From contig JAAKFX010000032.1 of assembly GCA_011064865.1 (NCBI GenBank), positions 1 to 14,596 of the forward strand: a DNA stretch of 14,596 nt, written 5' to 3'. The translations under genes and the position numbers were made by a program. The notes under the pieces are model-generated. The model ran no database searches and was not told the origin of the DNA. It saw only the letters and a program-made list of their open reading frames with translations. Source of the stretch: Candidatus Anoxychlamydiales bacterium. Its GTDB lineage: Bacteria; Chlamydiota; Chlamydiia; Chlamydiales; SM23-39. Below are positions 6,126 to 13,529 of this stretch, piece by piece. Every line of letters starts with the position of its first letter. Within the stretch, counting starts at the first letter, position 1.

Positions 6126-8126
6126 TTAAAATTGATATAGTTTTTTAATCTCTTTTTCGATCATATCTTTTTGAGGAAAGTAAGCATCTTCTAAAATCTT
6201 AGAATAAGGAACGGGAATATCTAGAGCTCCTATTCTTTTAATTGGAGCATCTAAATAATCGAAAGCATTCTCTTGAATTAAAGATAAAATCTCGGCTCCG
6301 AAACCTGCAAATTTTTTATCTTCATGTAAAATTAGAAGTTTTGAAGTTTTTTTAACAGAATTGAGTATTGTATTAAGATCCAAAGGAACAATAGTTCTAA
6401 GATCGATAACTTCTACAGAAATCCCCTCTTTCTTGAGCTTTTTAGCGATTTCTACAGCATACATGACCATCATAGAATAACAAACGATTGTAATATCATC
6501 GCCTGGATGGACAATTTTTGCTTTTCCAAAAGGAATAATTGAATCTTCAGTAGGCTCCAGAGTTGCTGCAAAATTTCTTTGTCTGTAAATAGCTTTATGC
6601 TCTAAAAAAACAACTGGATTTGGATCTTTAATTGCAGCTTTTAAAAGCATTTTTGCATCCTTAGCGTTAGAAGGGGCGACAATTTTCAAACCAGGAACAT
6701 GAGCTAAAAAAGCTTCTATGCTTTGAGAGTGGTAGGGACCACCTTGAATATAGCCACCTGTTGGAATTCTGATAACTGCAGGACAGCTATACTCACCATT
6801 AGATCTATAATAAATAGATGCTATCTCATTTACGAGTTGATTTATGCCAGTCCAAATATAGTCTGAAAATTGAATTTCACAAACAGGTTTTTTGCCAGCC
6901 ATGGACATCCCTGTTGCAAGACCTATTATCGTAGATTCTCCAAGTGGAGTATTAAAACATCTTGTTTTTGAAAATTTATCAGTTAAATTTTTTGTTATTC
7001 CAAAAACGCCACCTTTTTTACCAGCGACATCTTGTCCAAAAACTATAATATTAGGATCTTTTTGCATCTCTTCTATAAGAGCATGATTTATTGCATCCAT
7101 GATAGTTATAGGCTCTTCATCTTCGATAAAAGAGACTTTTTCTTTTATTTCGATAGGAGAGAAAAGTTTATCTGAAACTGTATCTTTTGAAGCAAAGGGA
7201 ACATCTTCAGCATCTAATGCTTTTTTTTCTACAAAATCAAAAGCTTGTTTTTTTATATCTTCGATTTCATTTTTATCTAAAATTTTTTCATCTAATAAAA
7301 ATTTTTCAAATAAAACTACAGGATCTTTTTTTAACTCTTTTTCAATAATTTCTTGGCTCTTATATTTTTTAGGATCATCTGAAATGCTATGAGCTCCGAG
7401 CCTTGGCACTTTTGAGACTAATAAAACAGGACCATTTTTTTCTTTTAGATATTTTGTAGCCTCTATTAAAGCTTTTGATGTTTTTAAATAATCAGTCCCA
7501 TCAACAGTAATAATTTTTAAATTTTCATAACCTTGAAACACATCTTCTATTAAGCCTGCTGTTTGCTCTTTTTTAGTAACAGAGATTGCATATTCATTAT
7601 CTTGAATAGAAAATAGAACAGGAAGCTTATAAATCGATGAGAAATTTAAAGCTTCATGAAAATCACCTTGAGAGGTTGCTCCATCTCCCGCTGAGACATA
7701 AACTATTTCATCTTTTTGAAGTGCTTTTGCGACGCCAACAGCTTGCAAAAATTGAGAACCCACACAGCTAGATTGACAGGTAATATTTAAAGTTTTATCA
7801 CAAAAATGATCTGGCATCATCCTGCCTGATGAATGATGATTGGAGTCTCTTGCTAAAAAAGATGCAAAAAGATCTTTTAAATCAGCACCAAGGCCTATTA
7901 CAAATGCTCTATCTCGATAATAAGGCAGAGCCCAATCTTTTTTGGCAGTTAGATGAAAAGCTGCTAAAATGCCAATAAGCTCGTGGCCCATATGAGATAA
8001 AAAAAATGTAGTCCCCTTGTTTTGCTTTACAAGTTTATTCATCTTTTCATCTGTAAACCTAGCTATATATAAATAGCTGAGAGTTTTTTGACATCTATCT
8101 TTAGATTTTAAATCTATATTGCTCAT
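6126..8126 (-). CDS. 2-oxoacid dehydrogenase E1, fused alpha and beta subunits (PdhA/B type)
   Basis: This is the thiamine-diphosphate E1 component of a pyruvate or branched-chain 2-oxoacid dehydrogenase complex. It decarboxylates the 2-oxoacid and passes the acyl group to the lipoyl E2. Both subunits are in one 666-residue chain. The alpha part (1 to about 320) has HMGHE at 45-49, the cofactor motif GDGATSQGD from 147 ending at DN 176-177, and the RLGAHSISDDPKKY loop at 242-255. The beta part (about 335-666) has FNTPLGE at 391-397 with the catalytic-type Glu 397, GGPYHSQS at 462-469, and a C-terminal transketolase-like domain from about 530 (GDDITIVCYS, HEDKKFAGFGAEI). Fused E1 is characteristic of Chlamydiae (CT340 in C. 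trachomatis) and a few other groups. The gene follows the UPF0158 gene after only 14 bases, so it is probably co-transcribed from 9289-9317. No E2 or E3 gene is in the window. Substrate preference cannot be read from the sequence. Confidence 0.94.
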   Translation of the reverse strand: MSNIDLKSKDRCQKTLSYLYIARFTDEKMNKLVKQNKGTTFFLSHMGHELIGILAAFHLTAKKDWALPYYRDRAFVIGLGADLKDLFASFLARDSNHHSSGRMMPDHFCDKTLNITCQSSCVGSQFLQAVGVAKALQKDEIVYVSAGDGATSQGDFHEALNFSSIYKLPVLFSIQDNEYAISVTKKEQTAGLIEDVFQGYENLKIITVDGTDYLKTSKALIEATKYLKEKNGPVLLVSKVPRLGAHSISDDPKKYKSQEIIEKELKKDPVVLFEKFLLDEKILDKNEIEDIKKQAFDFVEKKALDAEDVPFASKDTVSDKLFSPIEIKEKVSFIEDEEPITIMDAINHALIEEMQKDPNIIVFGQDVAGKKGGVFGITKNLTDKFSKTRCFNTPLGESTIIGLATGMSMAGKKPVCEIQFSDYIWTGINQLVNEIASIYYRSNGEYSCPAVIRIPTGGYIQGGPYHSQSIEAFLAHVPGLKIVAPSNAKDAKMLLKAAIKDPNPVVFLEHKAIYRQRNFAATLEPTEDSIIPFGKAKIVHPGDDITIVCYSMMVMYAVEIAKKLKKEGISVEVIDLRTIVPLDLNTILNSVKKTSKLLILHEDKKFAGFGAEILSLIQENAFDYLDAPIKRIGALDIPVPYSKILEDAYFPQKDMIEKEIKKLYQF

Positions 8127-8140
8127 AAGATTTTAAAAAG

Positions 8141-9253
8141 TTATTTTTTCTTTTTTTTAGATGATTTAATTGGAGCAACTTGTTTGATTCTGATAGCGCG
8201 TCTTGGAGGTTTTTCTTTCTTCTGAAATCCTGATGGCAATACTTCTTGAATAGCCGCACCAATTTTAGTCTCTTTTTCTTTTGGAATTTCAATTTTTTTA
8301 GTTTCAGAAAGTTTTGGTTTTGTAAAAGGTTTAAATGGTTGTTTTAACTTTTCTATACCCATATCTAACTCAGATGAAGCTAAACGAGTTTGAAGCTGTT
8401 GCAGAGATTCTAATCTTCGAGAAAGAGCTTCTAATTTTTCATCGACTTTCATGCGAGGGGTACCTCTTAAAGAAGCTAATAGCTGCTCTTCTGTTTCAAA
8501 TTTTGCAGAAAATGTAACAGCTGTCGCACTAATAATATCTGGAATATATAAAAAGAGTCTTACAACTTTTGGTACTTGAGTATATATATCCATAGATACT
8601 TGAGGATCTAGTTCAATTTTGGCAATTTGTTTAGGCGGGCGTCCTCTTTTAGGTCTTGGATTTAATGCTTCTGATGAATAATAACTTTTTGATTTTTGAA
8701 TAATCAAATCTCTAGCAGATGTTAGATCTTTTGAAACTTTTTCATCAAAAAATGTTTGTTTTAATTTCTCTACAATTGTTTTATTAAACTCTAGATCTTC
8801 TTCGAACACAAATCTTATATCAAAAGATCTAAGATATTCGATTATTCTGACTCTAAATCTTTCTTGATAATATTGCTGCCATTTTTCAAGCTCAGCTAGA
8901 TTATCATAAATATATTCTAAAAAATTCTCTCTCGCCTCTTTCCCGCTTATTATATCTAATAGTTTTTCTTTAGTATCAATATCATAGACTTTTTCTGATA
9001 CAAAGCCCTCCATAAACTTTTTAACTTCATAAAAAGCCATTTTAGGAATTAAACAATAGCGATGTTTGTTCTCTTTTAACTCTTTTTCTAATGCAAAAAG
9101 TTCTGCTTCATCTTTATCCAAATCTGCATAAACTAAAAATCCCTCGATATTATCTAAATAAAAATCTCTTTCATCATCAGATTTTGCAAAAGCATCCATC
9201 AAACGGTGAAATCTTAATATTAAAGGTATTTTAGATTTAATTTTTTTAGCCAT
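8141..9253 (-). CDS. UPF0158-family protein with C-terminal AT-hook and basic tail
   Basis: The N-terminal 150 or so residues fit the UPF0158 family. They include a start helix FHRLMDAF, a short strand pair (DFYLDNIEGFLVY), HRYCLIPKMAFYEVKKFMEGF at 64-84, and an SGKEARENFLEYIYDNLAELEKWQQYYQ block at about 103-130. After that comes IIEYLRSFDI, which matches the family's closing 'wL...I' pattern. The family has no settled function. The rest is unusual. PRPKRGRPPK at 199-208 is a textbook AT-hook, the minor-groove DNA-binding motif. A predicted coiled coil follows at about 255-295 (EEQLLASL to LQQLQTRL). A Lys/Pro-rich tail ends in KSSKKKKK. At 370 residues it is more than twice the usual family length. 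A DNA-associated role is inferred from the AT-hook. The gene has its own good promoter and leads into the PdhA/B gene. Confidence 0.85.
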   Translation of the reverse strand: MAKKIKSKIPLILRFHRLMDAFAKSDDERDFYLDNIEGFLVYADLDKDEAELFALEKELKENKHRYCLIPKMAFYEVKKFMEGFVSEKVYDIDTKEKLLDIISGKEARENFLEYIYDNLAELEKWQQYYQERFRVRIIEYLRSFDIRFVFEEDLEFNKTIVEKLKQTFFDEKVSKDLTSARDLIIQKSKSYYSSEALNPRPKRGRPPKQIAKIELDPQVSMDIYTQVPKVVRLFLYIPDIISATAVTFSAKFETEEQLLASLRGTPRMKVDEKLEALSRRLESLQQLQTRLASSELDMGIEKLKQPFKPFTKPKLSETKKIEIPKEKETKIGAAIQEVLPSGFQKKEKPPRRAIRIKQVAPIKSSKKKKK

Positions 9254-9288
9254 AAACCCAACGTTGATTATTCTAATAATTGTTCAAT

Positions 9289-9317
9289 ATAATAGCACAA
9301 AAAATTGCTTTTGACAA
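9289..9317 (-). promoter_or_regulatory. Promoter for the UPF0158-PdhA/B transcription unit
   Basis: On the minus strand TTGTCA (9317-9312) and TATTAT (9294-9289) are separated by exactly 17 bases. Transcription would start near 9282, giving a leader of about 29 bases. That leader holds a small perfect inverted repeat, ATTATT (9267-9272) and AATAAT (9275-9280). Confidence 0.7.
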
Positions 9318-9325
9318 GCGCTCTA

Positions 9326-9354
9326 TTGAAAATAAGGTTAAATAAATCTATAAT
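9326..9354 (+). promoter_or_regulatory. Promoter of the serS operon
   Basis: TTGAAA (9326-9331) and a perfect TATAAT (9349-9354) are separated by 17 bases. The predicted start is near 9361 and the leader is about 20 bases. It carries TTAGGA (9366-9371) at a normal distance from the ATG at 9381. A nearby TTGACA at 9311-9316 is too far from this -10 to pair with it. Confidence 0.75.
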
Positions 9355-9380
9355 GCTTTTAAAAATTAGGATAAAAAAAA

Positions 9381-10661
9381 ATGCTTGATATTAAGCTTCT
9401 TAGAGAAAACCCAAAGGTTATTGAAAAAAAATTAAAATCAAAAGTACCAGATATAGATCTTTTTAAAATATTATCTTTAGATGAAGAGGCTAGAAAAATT
9501 CAAAAAAAAACTGATGATTTAAAATCTAAAAGGAATGCATCGTCTAAAGAGATAGCTCTATTAAAAAGAGAAAATGAAGATTGCACAGCTATATTAAATG
9601 AGATGACAAAAATTGGTTTAGAGATAACAACTTTAGATAAAGAGCTAAAACAGATCTCAGATAAAAAATATTTTTTATTATCAACTCTTCCTAATATTCC
9701 TGTGCCTGAGGTTCCTATATCTTTAAATGTCGAAGATAATAAATGCATAAAGACATATAAAGAAAAACAAAAAATTGATTTTCCAATAAAAAATCACACA
9801 GAGCTAAATGAGAGTTTAAAGTTATTTGATTTTCAAAGGGCTACTAAGATTTCAAAAAATCGTTTTGCCATGTATACTAATATGGGCGCTAGATTGGAGT
9901 GGGCGCTTTTAAATTATATGATAGATATACATCTACAAAATGGTTTTATTCAAATCATCCCACCACTTTTAGTGAAAGATAAAACAATGTTTGGCTCAGC
10001 ACAGCTGCCTAAATTTAAAGATCAACTGTTTCATCTAAAAGATGAAGAGTATGATCTATATTTGATACCTACGGCTGAAGTTGCTTTAAATGGCATTCAT
10101 ATGGATGAAATTTTAGATGAAAAAGATCTTCCGATAAAATATGTAGCATACACTCCATGTTTTCGAAGAGAAGCTGGTGCTGCGGGAAAACAAGAAAGGG
10201 GTTTGATTAGAACTCATCAATTTAACAAAGTTGAGCTATTTTGTTTAACAAAACCAGATAATAGCGAAGAGATGTTTGAAAAGATGATAGCCTCTGCTGA
10301 AGATGTTTTAGAAGGTTTAGATCTACACTACAGAAGTATGTTACTCTGTACAGGAGATATGTCTTTTGCTTCTGCTAAAACTATTGATATTGAAGTGTAT
10401 TTACCTGGACAAAATCGCTATTATGAAGTGTCATCAGTCTCGAATTGCACTACCTTTCAAGCAAGGAGAGCTAAAATAAGATATAAAACAAAAGATGAAA
10501 AGCCTAATTTTGTACACACTCTAAACGCATCTGGAGTTGCAACCTCTAGATTAATGGTAGCTATTTTAGAAAACAACCAACAAAAAGATGGCTCTGTTTT
10601 AATACCAACTATTTTAAGAAAATATTTAGATGATCAAAAATATTTAACCCCACAAAAATAA
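9381..10661 (+). CDS. serS: Seryl-tRNA synthetase
   Basis: This class II aminoacyl-tRNA synthetase charges tRNA-Ser with serine in the cytoplasm. The 426-residue length is standard. Residues 1 to about 105 form the long antiparallel coiled-coil arm that grips the extra arm of tRNA-Ser, beginning with the typical MLDIKLLRENP. The catalytic core has TAEV at 231-234 in the serine pocket. Motif 2 spans about 259-285 (CFRREAGAAGKQERGLIRTHQF) and motif 3 about 381-400 (LNASGVATSRLMVAILENNQ), both with the expected Arg and Glu residues. The stop TAA shares its last base with the next gene's ATG (TAATG at 10659-10663), a translational-coupling arrangement. The gene order serS, VIT-like, metal ATPase is the same as CT729-CT728-CT727 in C. 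trachomatis, as I recall it. Confidence 0.97.
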   Translation: MLDIKLLRENPKVIEKKLKSKVPDIDLFKILSLDEEARKIQKKTDDLKSKRNASSKEIALLKRENEDCTAILNEMTKIGLEITTLDKELKQISDKKYFLLSTLPNIPVPEVPISLNVEDNKCIKTYKEKQKIDFPIKNHTELNESLKLFDFQRATKISKNRFAMYTNMGARLEWALLNYMIDIHLQNGFIQIIPPLLVKDKTMFGSAQLPKFKDQLFHLKDEEYDLYLIPTAEVALNGIHMDEILDEKDLPIKYVAYTPCFRREAGAAGKQERGLIRTHQFNKVELFCLTKPDNSEEMFEKMIASAEDVLEGLDLHYRSMLLCTGDMSFASAKTIDIEVYLPGQNRYYEVSSVSNCTTFQARRAKIRYKTKDEKPNFVHTLNASGVATSRLMVAILENNQQKDGSVLIPTILRKYLDDQKYLTPQK

Positions 10662-11374
10662 TGCACGATAAAGCAAAACCTCAAATTTCAAAAGGGCACA
10701 TAATCTGTTTTTCAGATTTTAAATTAGAAGAGGTTCCTTCTCATATTATAAATTTTGCTATAAGCATAAAAGAGTTTACGCTTTTATTTTTAATTATTTT
10801 TATCTCATTTAAAAACTTAAAATTAGAGTTTTATCCATTCGCATTCATTTTTTCATTTAGTTTTATTATCTTAAAACTATTTTTAGTAGCTTTTGGAGCT
10901 ACTTCAAAATTAGAGAGATTACATAAAATTATAGAAGATAAAAAATGGCATATTGAACACAAAAGAGAAGAAGAGAAAAAAAATCTCGAAGAGATTTATA
11001 GAGCAAAAGGTTTTTCTGATAAGCTACTACAAGATATTGTCGATACACTATCTTCAGATGATAATAGACTACTGCAAGTAATGCTAGAAGAGGAGATGGG
11101 ACTAACACTTGGATATTTTGTTCATCCTTTAAAACAAGCTTTTGGCGCACTATTAGGAATGTTACTATCTGCAATAGTTTTAACTATTTTTTATTTTCTT
11201 CTGCCCGTAGATTATAACTTTTTTATAGCGGGTGCTATCTTGATTATTTTAAGTGCTCTAATTGCTGGAAAATTTGAGAGAACTAAAACATCAAAAGAGA
11301 TTGTCTGGGATTTAGCTTTTGCTATAGTTTTAGTATTTATCACTCACTTTTTTACGATGATTTTGACTCGGTAA
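10661..11374 (+). CDS. VIT/CCC1-like membrane protein (CT728-type)
   Basis: The 237-residue protein has five probable membrane segments at about 32-50, 58-79, 158-181, 186-203 and 215-234. Between the second and third lies a cytoplasmic block, HIEHKREEEKKNLEEIYRAK then GFSDKLLQDIVDTLSSDDNR and MLEEEMGL (97-148). This closely follows the metal-binding helical domain of VIT1/CCC1 iron and manganese transporters in sequence and position. However, the first segment lacks the conserved Asp and the small-residue pattern of canonical VIT proteins, so it may not transport in the standard way. It starts in a one-base overlap with the serS stop and has no separate promoter, so it is translated from the serS message. 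The next gene is a metal-exporting ATPase, which fits a role in iron or other transition-metal handling. The family call is moderately sure; the function is inferred. Confidence 0.85.
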   Translation: MHDKAKPQISKGHIICFSDFKLEEVPSHIINFAISIKEFTLLFLIIFISFKNLKLEFYPFAFIFSFSFIILKLFLVAFGATSKLERLHKIIEDKKWHIEHKREEEKKNLEEIYRAKGFSDKLLQDIVDTLSSDDNRLLQVMLEEEMGLTLGYFVHPLKQAFGALLGMLLSAIVLTIFYFLLPVDYNFFIAGAILIILSALIAGKFERTKTSKEIVWDLAFAIVLVFITHFFTMILTR

Positions 11375-11438
11375 TAATTTTTTTTCCAAATAAATTTTTC
11401 TTTGTAAATTTTTTTAAATTAATAGTACTCTAAATTCT

Positions 11439-13415
11439 ATGAGTAGAGTTTATACCTTTGATGAGTTTTTTGAATCTGGCTTAGAAGTTAGCGTTTCTCC
11501 ATTTTTGGAAAAAAAATCAAAAAAATGGTCAAAAAACATTCCATTAAAAGCTTCATTTTTTTGTCTATTTTTATTAATTTTTAGCTATTTTGTTGTCTAT
11601 GCAAATATAAATATCAACATCGCCTATTTACTACTTAGTTTTATCTATTTAGTAGTTGGTATTCCAGCTCTTTTGGATGCAATAGAAGATCTAAAAAATT
11701 TTGAGATTAATATCTCTGTTTTGATGACACTCGCAGCCTTTTTAGCTATTTTATTAAAAAGTCCTTTAGAGGGAGCCCTTTTGCTTATTTTATTTAATAT
11801 TTCAGATAGTTTAGAAAAAAGCATCTCTTATAGGACTAAAAATGCTATCTATAATTTAAATAAAATAGCGCCATCTAAAGCCTTTGTTATAAATGAAGAT
11901 AAAACAATCTCTCAAAAATCATTAAAAGATATTAAAGTAAAAACAAAAATTTTGATAAAAGCTGGAGAGATTATTCCTTTAGATGGAGTAATAATAGATG
12001 GTTATTCTCAAGTAAATGAAGTGCATTTAACAGGAGAGAGTTTGCCAGTTGTAAAAAAAATTAATGATCTTGTATATGCTGGAACTATAAATATAGATGG
12101 ATCTATCAGCGTTGAAGTTACCAAAACAAGTGCAGACTCTACAATATCTAGAATAATCAAATTAATCTCAAAAGCAACAGATGCTAAACCTAAAATCCAA
12201 AGATGGCTCGATAAATTTGGTAGGATCTATTCTACTATAGTAATAATTTTGAGTTTTATTTTTGCAATAATTTTACCTTTTATTTTCAAAATCTCATATT
12301 TTGGTCATGAAGGAGGTATATATCGAGCGATTGCTTTTTTAATCGCAACATCTCCTTGCGCTCTGATAATTGGAGCTCCTTTAGCTTATCTAACAGCAAT
12401 ATCGTCTCTTGCAAAAAAAGGAATTTTGTTAAAAGGAGGCTTTATTTTAGATGCGATAAGAAAATGCAAAATATTAGCTTTTGATAAAACTGGAACTTTA
12501 ACAACTGGGAATTTTGTTGTATCTTCTTTTGAACAAATTAAATTTGAACAAATTGAAAATGGTGAAAAATTTGATAAAAATCTCGCTAGAGCTATTATCG
12601 ATAGTGTTGAGAAAAAATCTGCTCATCCAATTGCAAAAGCGATCCATGAATATGCAAAAGATCTAACTTACGATATAAAAGTTCGTGATTTTAAATCTGA
12701 TGCATCTTTAGGCATTCAAGCTACAGCTGAAATCGAGAACAAAGAATATAAAGTATATATAGGCAAATTAGAATATATAGAAAGATTTTTAAAAGATAAA
12801 AAAAGCGAAAAACTTTTAGATATTATTGAACAAAAAGCGAAAACTATTAGTTTTATATTAATTAATGATTTTCTATTTTCAATGAGTTTTTCTGATGAAA
12901 TCAGAAAAAGTGCTTTTGAGCTTGTAAAATCTTTAAAAAAGAAAAAAAATCTTGTTATGTTAACAGGCGATAATATTTACAATGCTAATTTTGTTGCAAA
13001 AGAGCTCCATATCGATCAAGTATATGCAAATCTCTCAGTAGAAGATAAATTAACATATGTATCTAAATTTTCAAAAGATGGCCTCGCAATGATCGGTGAT
13101 GGAATTAATGATGCGCCTGCACTATCTAGAGCTATGGTCGGAATATCACTTGGAAAAGTTGGCTCTGCAACTGCTATCGATGCATCAGATGTCATCTTGT
13201 TAAATGATGATATTTTGCTAATAGATTACTTTATAAAAAAAGCTAGCTCTACCTCAATTATAGCTAAGCAAAATCTTATTTTTGCCCTGCTTATTATTGT
13301 CATTGCATCTATCCCCTCTCTTCTAGGGTTAATACCTCTTTGGCTCGCTGTCACCCTTCATGAAGGCAGCTCCGTTCTAGTAGGCCTAAATTGTCTTAGA
13401 CTGCTAAAAGCTTAA
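11439..13415 (+). CDS. P1B-type heavy-metal ATPase, P1B-4-like (CT727-type)
   Basis: This ATP-driven transition-metal exporter has 658 residues. It has the actuator TGES at 198-201, the phosphorylation site DKTGT at 349-353, the P1B-specific HP dipeptide at 396-397, TGD at 509-511, and the hinge GDGINDAP at 553-560. Membrane segments sit at about 35-55, 62-80, 90-107, 109-122, 262-285, 296-318, 612-632 and 633-650. The metal-site signatures are SPC at 305-307 (not CPC) and HEGSS at 641-645. These define the P1B-4 group, whose known members move Co(II), Fe(II) or Zn(II). There is no N-terminal heavy-metal-associated domain and no Cys/His-rich tail. Chlamydial homologues are usually named zntA or cadA, but the signatures argue against Zn/Cd-type P1B-2. 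It follows the VIT-like gene after 64 bases with no good ribosome site, so readthrough from the serS promoter is likely. Confidence 0.93.
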   Translation: MSRVYTFDEFFESGLEVSVSPFLEKKSKKWSKNIPLKASFFCLFLLIFSYFVVYANININIAYLLLSFIYLVVGIPALLDAIEDLKNFEINISVLMTLAAFLAILLKSPLEGALLLILFNISDSLEKSISYRTKNAIYNLNKIAPSKAFVINEDKTISQKSLKDIKVKTKILIKAGEIIPLDGVIIDGYSQVNEVHLTGESLPVVKKINDLVYAGTINIDGSISVEVTKTSADSTISRIIKLISKATDAKPKIQRWLDKFGRIYSTIVIILSFIFAIILPFIFKISYFGHEGGIYRAIAFLIATSPCALIIGAPLAYLTAISSLAKKGILLKGGFILDAIRKCKILAFDKTGTLTTGNFVVSSFEQIKFEQIENGEKFDKNLARAIIDSVEKKSAHPIAKAIHEYAKDLTYDIKVRDFKSDASLGIQATAEIENKEYKVYIGKLEYIERFLKDKKSEKLLDIIEQKAKTISFILINDFLFSMSFSDEIRKSAFELVKSLKKKKNLVMLTGDNIYNANFVAKELHIDQVYANLSVEDKLTYVSKFSKDGLAMIGDGINDAPALSRAMVGISLGKVGSATAIDASDVILLNDDILLIDYFIKKASSTSIIAKQNLIFALLIIVIASIPSLLGLIPLWLAVTLHEGSSVLVGLNCLRLLKA

Positions 13416-13439
13416 TTACAAGTAACTTGCAAATAAAAT

Positions 13440-13466
13440 CAAGCAATCGAGAGCTTTAATTGCTAA
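13440..13466. promoter_or_regulatory. CIRCE-like operator upstream of hrcA
   Basis: CAAGCAATC (13440-13448), then exactly 9 bases, then AATTGCTAA (13458-13466) matches the CIRCE consensus TTAGCACTC-N9-GAGTGCTAA at 13 of 18 positions. The core AGCAAT/ATTGCT (13442-13447, 13459-13464) is perfectly inverted. A possible promoter, TTGCTA (13460-13465) and TACGAT (13484-13489) with an 18-base spacer, overlaps its right arm, so bound HrcA would block the -35. Position directly before hrcA fits autorepression. It is degenerate, so the call is likely rather than certain. Confidence 0.6.
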
Positions 13467-13529
13467 AAAATAGCGCTTTATGTTACGATAGGCTTATATA
13501 TTAAAAAAATTGGACACAAAGAATTGAAA

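Noticed and set aside
6892..7392. Two plus-strand frames within the PdhA/B gene
   Set aside because: They are antisense to a strongly conserved enzyme, are Ser/Phe-rich as expected from reversed codons, and have no ribosome sites.
8101..8292. Lys/Leu-rich minus-strand frame across the UPF0158-PdhA/B junction
   Set aside because: It lies in another frame of two well-supported genes and has biased, non-protein-like composition.
9311..9316. TTGACA as the -35 of serS
   Set aside because: It is 32 bases from the TATAAT. TTGAAA at 9326 has the correct 17-base spacing.
13419..13429. CAAGT-A-ACTTG after the P-type ATPase stop, as a terminator
   Set aside because: Short stem with a one-base loop and an A-rich, not T-rich, tail.
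13470..13496. A second CIRCE alignment at TAGCGCTT
   Set aside because: The left arm matches partly but the right arm matches at only 4 of 9 positions. The site at 13440-13466 is clearly better.
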